Assembly (NCBI GenBank): GCA_947311605.1
Contig: CAMZLC010000006.1
Coordinates: 1 to 5,057 of the forward strand
DNA: 5,057 nucleotides
DNA from: an uncultured Sulfurovum sp.
GTDB lineage: Bacteria; Campylobacterota; Campylobacteria; Campylobacterales; Sulfurovaceae
Reading direction: 5' to 3'
Shown: in pieces, positions 1 through 5,057 of the stretch
Layout: each line of letters starts with the position of its first letter
Numbering within the stretch: position 1 is the first letter of the stretch
The notes under the pieces: model-generated
What the model was told of the DNA's origin: nothing
Database searches by the model: none
What the model saw: the letters and a program-made list of their open reading frames with translations, nothing else
Made by a program: the position numbers and the translations under genes

Positions 1-46
1 CATATCAGTATTTGTTTTGTTAAGTAGTTCAAATTCCGATAGAACA

Positions 47-68
47 TAACGAAGCTGGAGCTTCGTTA
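47..68. repeat. Perfect REP-like palindrome
   Basis: A 10-base arm, taacgaagct (47-56), is followed by two bases (gg) and its exact reverse complement, agcttcgtta (59-68). As RNA or single-stranded DNA it would fold into a 9-bp stem with a four-base loop. No T-run follows on either strand, so it is not a simple intrinsic terminator. The core aagctggagctt resembles short palindromes scattered in many bacterial genomes (REP-type elements), which is an inference from its form. A related but imperfect copy of one arm, gaagctaggag, lies at 80-90. Whether it is repeated elsewhere in the genome cannot be seen here. Confidence 0.6.
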
Positions 69-94
69 CGAGTTAAAAAGAAGCTAGGAGACAA

Positions 95-149
95 GCTAAA
101 AAACCTGGGCGGAGGACTTTTTTAATTTTTTTAGCCCTCCCTCTGCCCA
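95..149 (-). terminator. Possible intrinsic terminator with competing stems
   Basis: Two inverted repeats interlock. Stem A pairs gctaaaaaa (95-103) with ttttttagc (127-135), a perfect 9 bp. Stem B pairs tgggcggagg (106-115) with cctctgccca (140-149), 10 bp with a single G-U pair. Because 106-115 lies in the loop of A while 140-149 lies outside it, the stems are mutually exclusive or form a pseudoknot. Read on the minus strand, stem B is GC-rich and is followed after two bases by six T (103 to 98), the layout of a rho-independent terminator with a rather long 24-base loop. On the plus strand no T-run follows stem B. No minus-strand gene that would need this terminator is visible, so the function is uncertain. 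Confidence 0.35.
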
Positions 150-164
150 TATTACCGCACCTTT

Positions 165-186
165 CCTCCTTTGGTTACAAAGGGGG
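165..186. other. Hairpin upstream of the promoter
   Basis: The bases cctccttt (165-172) pair with aaaggggg (179-186), giving 8 bp including one G-U pair, around the six-base loop ggttac. It ends about 30 bases before the putative -10 element and is not followed by a T-run in either direction. It could be an operator-like inverted repeat or part of the upstream structured region. No specific regulator site is recognised. Confidence 0.35.
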
Positions 187-218
187 CTCTCTCATGACAC
201 AATTTTGCCACACTTTAT

Positions 219-227
219 TGGTATACT
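219..227 (+). promoter_or_regulatory. Extended -10 promoter for the large lipoprotein gene
   Basis: TGGTATACT matches the extended -10 form TGnTATAAT, with five of six bases in the hexamer at 222-227. No well-spaced -35 hexamer is present: ATGACA at 194-199 would need a 22-base spacer. Extended -10 promoters, and the housekeeping promoters of Campylobacterota, often lack a clear -35. Transcription would start near 234 and give a leader of about 45 bases before ATG 279. The hexamer TGGTAT occurs twice exactly ten bases apart (219-224 and 229-234), one helical turn, which could mark a regulator site overlapping the promoter. Confidence 0.45.
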
Positions 228-265
228 GTGGTATTGGGATGTTGCATGATCCCGTATATCCAAAC

Positions 266-273
266 AAAAGGAG
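266..273 (+). promoter_or_regulatory. Ribosome binding site fixing the start at 279
   Basis: AAAAGGAG lies five bases before ATG 279. This decides between three in-frame starts: GTG 228, ATG 246 and ATG 279. The earlier two sit at or near the expected transcription start and would place 17 or 11 extra residues in front of a signal peptide that is complete without them. Confidence 0.85.
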
Positions 274-278
274 CAAAG

Positions 279-3200
279 ATGAATGGTTTAGACTGGAAAG
301 TAGTGCTGAGCACTCTGGCAGCAACTGCACTGATAGGGTGCGGAGGCGGAGGCGGTACACCACCGCCGAGTGGAGGCGGAGGCGGAGGCGTCACAAAACT
401 CTCCTCTCTTGCAGGATCGGTAGGAGATAGCAGCAAGCAAGGTCGTGCAATCCTCAAAATCGATAAAGATGATGATGGAAAATTCGATGGCAAAGGTGAT
501 TTGACGCTGACGGTGAATGTTGAGTCGGGTGCCTTTGTCTTCGACAGGATTGAGACACCTGAGGACAAGCTTGTGCATGGACAGCTCATCGTCATTATGG
601 ATGGCTATGCACCCTTTCAAAAAGCGGTGAGCCTGAGAGGAGGTCAGCCCTTCTCTATAGATGCCTCAGCAGCACTGGGAAAGCCCTCTCTCAAGGCGGT
701 TGTGAAGCTGGGAGGCATGAGCCACAGCGCACGCATGAATACCGTCGTGCAGTTCGGCATCCAAAAAAGTGCCAAGGGACTTACCGCATTTAGCAGACTG
801 GTCTCTCTCTCCAAGCTGGCATCCGGAGAGGTGACGGATGTCAACGGCTCACTCTCCACCTATCAGTTTGGCTTGGCCTCTTTTGATGACAATGTCACAC
901 TGCTTCAGGCAGATATGCAGGCGTTTGACTCTACCAAGGCAGAGGATATAGAACATTTCCCCGGTACCTTCAGAGGCTATGGACAGTCAGGAGGCAAGAG
1001 TGCCGCAGATGATGAGGTGGGTCTCCAGTCTGCAGCCTTCGATATGCTGGTGCTTACGGATCAGAATGGTCAAAAAGTCTCCCTCAAGGAGGACAAAATG
1101 GGTGCCTCTGTCGATCTGAGCAGCTGTACCAATGTCTGGACAAGACACCTGACGGCTGCACAAAAAACAGTCATTAGCGGCTGGGGGGACTACGACAGTT
1201 CCGATCCCGGATTCCAGGTGCCGATCTGGAGTAACGACAACAGTGAATCTGCATGGAAATTTGTTGGTGTCGCCAACTACGACGACGCAAATTCTCAGTT
1301 CAAAATGTGCATCCCCGATAGCTGGGGCAGCGGCTACCTCAACTGTGACTCCCCTATAGCATTCGAGAAGCCTACCTCTGTCTGCATCAATGCCTTTGAT
1401 CAGGAGGGTCTAGGTATTGCAGGGCTCTCTGTCCAAGGCAATACGGCATCAGGAGAATACGCCAATGCCTACACAGATAGCAACGGACACGCTGAACTGG
1501 GACTTGCTGACAGCAATACCAGCCGCTGGAGCTTCTCCTACAGAGGTGCCATTACGGGCTGGAGTCGCATACAAATCGTGGGAAACCCTGTGCCAGTCAA
1601 CACAGAAGCGTGTGACTATGAACTCAATGTAACAGGTATCGTCAGCCCCTATACTGCAGAGATCAAGGTTACTGCCAAAGATACAGATAATACTCTGGTC
1701 ACTGCTGCCTATGTCTCCCTCTACAGCTATGCCTACGGACACTTCTACTCCTCGTCTGCCATCACTGACGGTAATGGCACAGCAACATTTCAGGTAGAGC
1801 CCAATGTAACCTACACTGCGCACTATAGCTATGGCGAAGCCGCAGTGAATGTCAACGGATCAGTAGTCTCTCCTGAAACGGCAGATGGTGGTGCCTATGC
1901 AGATGTCACAGTCGCTGATGTCAATCAGGCACCGTCAGGCCACATCTATCTGACCATGCCTACTGTCAACAAGGATCTCACAAGCAGTATGCCCGTAGAG
2001 TTCTGGGCCAATGATGCCAATGGAGACAGCATCACTGTTAGCTCTATCGAAGTGAATGGCAGCAGCGTCACACTCACGGGCGTGTCTGAGTCCAGCAGTG
2101 CCGGACATCTCTCACAGTATGGCAATCTGGATATCTCAGTACTCTCCATAGGTACGCACGATATAACTATCGTTGTCACAGACGGCAGCCTCTCTCGTAC
2201 ATTGGTGGCAAGCTTTGAGATTGCGGGAAACAGGGCGCCTGTCATTGCTGCCCCACTCACTGTCAGCGTAGATCAGGAAGTATTCTATGATATCGACGAG
2301 AGTGGCACATGGCTCAAGAGTAGATCCTATATCTTCGAGGGAGCCAATGTTTATGATCCGGACGGCGATCCTGTACAAAGCACCATTGCGGTAGATGGCA
2401 ATATCACTCCCTATTACGGGATCACTCTAAGCGATGGAGAACATACTGCTACCGTCACCGCCAGCGATGACCATAACCACACTGTCACCAAAGATTTTGT
2501 CTTTACGATCGGCAATCAACCACCGGTCATCACCGCAGCAGGCACCTTCAGCAACCCCATCAATCTCTCTCTAGGGAATATGGGCACAGTATATGCCTAC
2601 GCCGATGATCCCGATGGAGATGGCGTCAGCTCAGTAACGGCAAGTTCTGGCAGCATAAGTCAGACACTCTCTGGCTCTGGCACCTACTTCTGGCTCGACT
2701 TCAATGCCGGTGCATTGGGTACGGGATCCCATACCATCACCTTTGTTGCCACAGATGGAGCAGGTGAGCACAGTGAAGACTTTGAGGTAAATGTCACTAT
2801 CATCAACCAAAATATGCCACCGGAGTTCTATCTCCCTCTCTACAATCAGAGGATCAATCTGGGAGACACTACCAGCTATCCTGAGATAGCGATCATCGAT
2901 CCGGAAGGCGACAGAATGACACTGGTTTGTACTGTAGATGGTGCCGCACAGACACTCTCCGCAAGTGCCACAGGTATGGCAGATGCCTACCAAATGAGCA
3001 TCTCTGGCCTCAGCGAAGGTGCGCACCCCGTCCTGTGTACTGCCACAGATGCCGAAGGTGCCAGCAGCACAAGTAGCGCAACTATCACCGTCGTCGACCC
3101 CAGCAAGGAGGTGGCACTGACAGTCAAGACAGGCATACCCAACATCGTCGTCACCGCCCATGATACAGCCCAGGGATTCAAAATGGTCAAGACCGGTACC

Positions 3201-4664
3201 ACTGATGCGCAAGGTGATGTCACCTTGATGTTGCCTGCGGGTACCACCAGTACCTCCTTCTCTTTGGCATTTGACCCACAGACCATAGCCACTGCTGACC
3301 AGGTGTTCAAAGACAAAAAAGGAGAAGTGCTCCAAGAAGCATCTAATCACTGTCAATGGTCCTCCGATCTCAATATCTCGGAGTGTGCCACAGCAGACTG
3401 GTGTGCACTGCTTGCAGATACAGATAGTGTCCCTACATGGGTTGTCGATGCCGCACAGCTCAAAGACAAAGACGACAACAACATCACAGGTGCCTCTGTC
3501 GACAGCGACAGCAATGGTGAGATCAGCATCACAGAGTTCTATCAGGCGACACTGCGTGTGGCCGACAAGGACAGTAACGGAAATCTGACCTGGGCAGAGC
3601 TGGATGAGGATAGTGAGGTAGATATTACGGCTTTTGTCGGGGTTCCCGTCAAGACCTATGAGTTTAACCTCACAGACGATCACGAACACGAGCAGTACTT
3701 CGGAGAGGGTATCAGCTGCAGCAATCTTCCTGCCTTTGATATCAATGTCACCAATGCTTCCGGTTATGTCGGATCGATCAATATCTATGGTACAGGGTAT
3801 GGCTATGCTTTTGCTAACGGTGCCAACACCTTTACCGCCCATGCCACCACCTACAGAAAAGACAGCAATGGAAAATACGATTATGCCGTACATTTCTATG
3901 ATGAGCAAGGTAATCTGGCAGCCGTAGATCTGCTGCTGGACAAAACCGCAGCAGATCTGAGCAGCGCCAGACAGTATGATGCTATCAGCCTTCCCGCACT
4001 CACCACCAAGGATGTCAATATCACCAACGATGTGGCAATGGTACGGCTCTCTGTAAGTGCCCGCTATAAAGGCGTTGACGGTATGGGCCATACCCACACC
4101 ATGGGCAATGGTGTCTCTAGATATTTCTATGACAACAGACTGCGCTACACCATCAATGCTGACGAGTGGCTGGGCACTGCAACTATGGAAAAATCCTATG
4201 AGCAGCACGACTACTATGGGGATGGCACCCTGCGCAACACCTACAAAGCTTCTGACTATCCGATGCTGGATATCGATGCCAATGTCAGCACAGGCACTGT
4301 AGTGTTCTCCGGTGCAGATACCGGCAAAGTCACCGTCAGCAAAGTATTCCTCAGAGGGTATATGACTAGAGCATCTGGATATGGTCTGGACGGAAACTAT
4401 GAGATCGAGTTTATCCGATACGGCGATCCCGTCTCTGACTTCAACTTCACAGATCTCAATGTCTCCGAGATCTTCCCCGCTACTATCGCTACCAGGGTAG
4501 AAGATGCTATGAACAGCAGCACGGTTGAGAAAATCAAAGTCAAAGCCTATGAGTACAAAGGCAAAACTGCCGAGCAGATACTCGGTATGAAAGTCGCCGG
4601 AGACTATGCAGGCTTCTATGCGCTGCCCAGGAGAAGCTTCAGATACAAAGTCACACTGCCATAG
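279..4664 (+). CDS. Giant modular surface lipoprotein with cadherin-like repeats and EF-hand pair
   Basis: The product is a 1461-residue precursor, probably lipid-anchored in the outer membrane and exposed as an adhesin or matrix protein. That role is inferred from architecture. Seen in the sequence: a signal peptide (Lys7, then a hydrophobic stretch) with lipobox LIGC, Cys21 becoming the acylated first residue; a tether of five Gly, TPPPS and six Gly (22-37); an N-terminal domain (about 40-365) with an Asp-rich DKDDDG stretch at 62-67, a W317/W326 motif and Cys at 283, 344 and 356; carboxypeptidase-regulatory-like beta domains at about 366-450 and 458-548; four cadherin/Ig-like repeats (549-939) with DPDGD-type motifs; a third regulatory-like domain (940 to about 1005); a linker with Cys1025, 1036 and 1042; two EF-hand loops (1075-1086, 1096-1107); and an unclassified C-terminal domain (about 1147-1461). 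There is no LPXTG, autotransporter barrel, late membrane segment or catalytic motif. Start chosen by AAAAGGAG at 266-273. The exact family is not recognised. Confidence 0.9.
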   Translation: MNGLDWKVVLSTLAATALIGCGGGGGTPPPSGGGGGGVTKLSSLAGSVGDSSKQGRAILKIDKDDDGKFDGKGDLTLTVNVESGAFVFDRIETPEDKLVHGQLIVIMDGYAPFQKAVSLRGGQPFSIDASAALGKPSLKAVVKLGGMSHSARMNTVVQFGIQKSAKGLTAFSRLVSLSKLASGEVTDVNGSLSTYQFGLASFDDNVTLLQADMQAFDSTKAEDIEHFPGTFRGYGQSGGKSAADDEVGLQSAAFDMLVLTDQNGQKVSLKEDKMGASVDLSSCTNVWTRHLTAAQKTVISGWGDYDSSDPGFQVPIWSNDNSESAWKFVGVANYDDANSQFKMCIPDSWGSGYLNCDSPIAFEKPTSVCINAFDQEGLGIAGLSVQGNTASGEYANAYTDSNGHAELGLADSNTSRWSFSYRGAITGWSRIQIVGNPVPVNTEACDYELNVTGIVSPYTAEIKVTAKDTDNTLVTAAYVSLYSYAYGHFYSSSAITDGNGTATFQVEPNVTYTAHYSYGEAAVNVNGSVVSPETADGGAYADVTVADVNQAPSGHIYLTMPTVNKDLTSSMPVEFWANDANGDSITVSSIEVNGSSVTLTGVSESSSAGHLSQYGNLDISVLSIGTHDITIVVTDGSLSRTLVASFEIAGNRAPVIAAPLTVSVDQEVFYDIDESGTWLKSRSYIFEGANVYDPDGDPVQSTIAVDGNITPYYGITLSDGEHTATVTASDDHNHTVTKDFVFTIGNQPPVITAAGTFSNPINLSLGNMGTVYAYADDPDGDGVSSVTASSGSISQTLSGSGTYFWLDFNAGALGTGSHTITFVATDGAGEHSEDFEVNVTIINQNMPPEFYLPLYNQRINLGDTTSYPEIAIIDPEGDRMTLVCTVDGAAQTLSASATGMADAYQMSISGLSEGAHPVLCTATDAEGASSTSSATITVVDPSKEVALTVKTGIPNIVVTAHDTAQGFKMVKTGTTDAQGDVTLMLPAGTTSTSFSLAFDPQTIATADQVFKDKKGEVLQEASNHCQWSSDLNISECATADWCALLADTDSVPTWVVDAAQLKDKDDNNITGASVDSDSNGEISITEFYQATLRVADKDSNGNLTWAELDEDSEVDITAFVGVPVKTYEFNLTDDHEHEQYFGEGISCSNLPAFDINVTNASGYVGSINIYGTGYGYAFANGANTFTAHATTYRKDSNGKYDYAVHFYDEQGNLAAVDLLLDKTAADLSSARQYDAISLPALTTKDVNITNDVAMVRLSVSARYKGVDGMGHTHTMGNGVSRYFYDNRLRYTINADEWLGTATMEKSYEQHDYYGDGTLRNTYKASDYPMLDIDANVSTGTVVFSGADTGKVTVSKVFLRGYMTRASGYGLDGNYEIEFIRYGDPVSDFNFTDLNVSEIFPATIATRVEDAMNSSTVEKIKVKAYEYKGKTAEQILGMKVAGDYAGFYALPRRSFRYKVTLP
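342..389 (+). repeat. GGAGGC hexamer tract encoding the Gly/Pro tether
   Basis: The hexamer GGAGGC occurs twice in tandem at 342-353 and three times at 372-389, separated by a segment encoding G-T-P-P-P-S. It encodes the poly-Gly flexible spacer directly after the lipidated Cys21. The unit is two codons long, so slippage would change spacer length without breaking the frame. The segment between also holds a GC-rich inverted repeat, ggcggt (351-356) with accgcc (362-367), around a five-base loop, which may form a hairpin in the early mRNA. Confidence 0.7.
1923..3095 (+). repeat. Four tandem DPDGD-type cadherin/Ig-like protein repeats
   Basis: Four domains of about 95-102 residues run at 549-650, 651-745, 746-844 and 845-939. 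The first three begin N-Q/R-x-P and the fourth N-M-P-P. Each carries an acidic loop near its first third (DANGD, DPDGD, DPDGD, DPEGD) and a late TDG/SDD/TDG/TDA turn before the last strand. This pattern is known from bacterial cadherin-like and Ig-like repeats, where acidic loops at domain junctions bind calcium and stiffen the rod. The repeats are diverged from one another at both protein and DNA level, so this is an old array and not a recent duplication. Repeat 4 alone has a Cys pair (884 and 920) placed like the B-F strand disulfide of an Ig fold. Confidence 0.75.
3501..3599 (+). other. Compact EF-hand calcium-binding pair within the large protein
   Basis: Two 12-residue loops fit the EF-hand pattern D-x-D-x-N-G-x-[IL]-x-x-x-E in full: DSDSNGEISITE (residues 1075-1086) and DKDSNGNLTWAE (1096-1107). 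Both have Gly at position 6, a hydrophobic residue at 8 and the bidentate Glu at 12, so both should bind calcium. Loop starts are only 21 residues apart, against about 36 in calmodulin-type pairs. The intervening segment, FYQATLRVA, can be only a single short helix shared by the two loops. An upstream DKDDNN stretch may be a decayed third loop. Confidence 0.8.
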
Positions 4665-4686
4665 TGACAGTGCGACACACCTGCTT

Positions 4687-4743
4687 GCCGGATATTTTCC
4701 GGCCGGACCAGAAATACCTGTCAGGATCTTTTGCCTTGACAGG
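4687..4743 (+). other. Two intergenic hairpins between the lipoprotein genes
   Basis: The first hairpin pairs gccgga (4687-4692) with tccggc (4698-4703) around a five-base loop. The second pairs cctgtca (4717-4723) with tgacagg (4737-4743) and is extended inward by gg/cc (4724-4725 with 4734-4735) across a one-base bulge. Neither is followed by a U-run, so neither is a clean rho-independent terminator. They may stabilise the upstream mRNA end or attenuate read-through. The second ends five bases before the ribosome site of the next gene. Confidence 0.5.
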
Positions 4744-4747
4744 TCAC

Positions 4748-4754
4748 AAAGGGA
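4748..4754 (+). promoter_or_regulatory. Ribosome binding site for the GTG start at 4759
   Basis: AAAGGGA has its GGG (4751-4753) five bases before GTG 4759. This supports the GTG over the in-frame ATG at 4795, which has no purine-rich site before it and would leave a signal peptide with no positive charge at its N-terminus. Confidence 0.6.
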
Positions 4755-4758
4755 AAAA

Positions 4759-5057
4759 GTGAGCAGAGCAACCCTTATCTATATCCGCAGATATATGACT
4801 TTGCTCTTTTTCCTCTTAATGACGGGGTGCGGATCGCAGACCCCAAACAGCACATACGACATGCATCACTCTCAGGATGAATCTATAGAGAATTCTGCCA
4901 AAAAACTTGCTGATCTTCTTCCAAATAATAGCGACAGCGATCAGGATCTGATCCCGGACTTGGTAGAATACACACGGGGCACCGATCCGAATAATCCCGA
5001 TGAAAACCACAACAATATCCCAGATGGCATGGAAGGCGACCCTTTCTTCTCGCTGCA
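4759..5057 (+). CDS. Lipoprotein with thrombospondin type 3-like repeats, 3' end cut by window
   Basis: The frame stays open from GTG 4759 to the window edge (99 codons) with no stop, so the C-terminus is missing. The N-terminus is a lipoprotein signal peptide: Arg3, Arg10 and Arg11, then a hydrophobic run from about 13 to 21, then MTGC with Cys24 as the lipidation site. Met at position -3 is less usual than Leu but tolerated. After a polar linker, residues 59-92 form a thrombospondin type 3-like segment: DSDQDLIPD (59-67), Glu70, GTDP (74-77), then a second unit starting at Asp81 in which most Asp are replaced by Asn and ending IPDG (87-90). Such segments bind calcium and often link the anchor of large bacterial surface proteins to their distal domains. 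The gene follows the large lipoprotein gene by 94 bases on the same strand with no clear promoter between, so co-transcription is plausible. Total length and remaining domains are unknown. Confidence 0.8.
   Translation, partial: MSRATLIYIRRYMTLLFFLLMTGCGSQTPNSTYDMHHSQDESIENSAKKLADLLPNNSDSDQDLIPDLVEYTRGTDPNNPDENHNNIPDGMEGDPFFSL

Noticed and set aside
1..46. A possible tail of an upstream gene
   Set aside because: All that is visible is A/T-rich sequence with stops and no recognisable protein end, so no gene is called.
228..278. In-frame upstream starts GTG 228 and ATG 246 for the large gene
   Set aside because: They overlap the putative promoter and transcription start, lack a ribosome site, and would add an unneeded extension before a complete lipoprotein signal peptide.
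194..430. A short plus-strand frame with Arg-rich product overlapping the large gene start
   Set aside because: It overlaps the signal peptide and Gly-tract coding region in another frame. The Arg runs are the frame-shifted reading of GGAGGC repeats.
175..620. Several minus-strand frames across the leader and gene start
   Set aside because: They are low-complexity reverse readings of the Gly/Pro tract with no ribosome site, and they conflict with the strongly supported lipoprotein gene.
1923..3095. A recent tandem duplication or CRISPR-like array
   Set aside because: The four repeats share only protein-level motifs and short DNA words such as tgccacagatg. There are no uniform repeats or spacers.
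2631..4208. A 525-codon open frame on the minus strand opposite the large gene
   Set aside because: Its codons lie exactly opposite the sense codons, so stops arise only where the sense gene uses TTA, CTA or TCA. These are scarce here because the gene prefers CTC, CTG, AGC and TCT. The predicted product is very rich in Cys, as expected from reversed GCA and ACA codons, and has no ribosome site or domain.
4816..5010. A 64-codon minus-strand frame near the window end
   Set aside because: It lies opposite the second lipoprotein, whose plus-strand frame has a signal peptide, a lipobox and a thrombospondin type 3-like motif.

Overview
The window holds one very large gene, the first third or less of a second gene, and a structured leader region. 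Both genes are on the + strand and both encode predicted lipoproteins, so the source is a diderm (Gram-negative) bacterium. A Cys followed directly by a long Gly run after the lipobox, together with moderate base composition and a plain AAAAGGAG ribosome site, recalls large surface lipoproteins of marine or vent Campylobacterota (Sulfurovum/Sulfurimonas type). That is a guess from style, since no taxonomic marker gene is present.

Layout: 1-278 is non-coding. It contains a perfect short palindrome of REP-like form (47-68), an A/T and G/C structured segment with two competing stems (95-149) that reads as an intrinsic terminator on the minus strand, a further hairpin (165-186), and an extended -10 promoter (219-227) about 52 bases before the start codon. 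At 279-4664 lies a gene for a 1461-residue mosaic lipoprotein: signal peptide and lipobox (Cys21), Gly/Pro tether, an unclassified N-terminal domain, two carboxypeptidase-regulatory-like beta domains, four DPDGD-type cadherin/Ig-like repeats, a third carboxypeptidase-regulatory-like domain, a Cys-bearing linker with a compact pair of EF-hand loops, and an unclassified roughly 315-residue C-terminal domain. The 94-base gap that follows holds two hairpins and a ribosome site. At 4759 a second lipoprotein starts with GTG and runs off the window end. It carries a thrombospondin type 3-like Asp-rich calcium motif.

Read together, the two genes look like a same-strand pair encoding lipid-anchored, calcium-binding envelope proteins, the first probably a long cell-surface adhesin or matrix protein. 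No enzyme, CRISPR array, transposase, tRNA or rRNA is visible. I see no convincing new defence or mobile system. The parts most worth following up are the unclassified terminal domains of the large protein, the calcium-binding pairing with the neighbour, and the leader structures.
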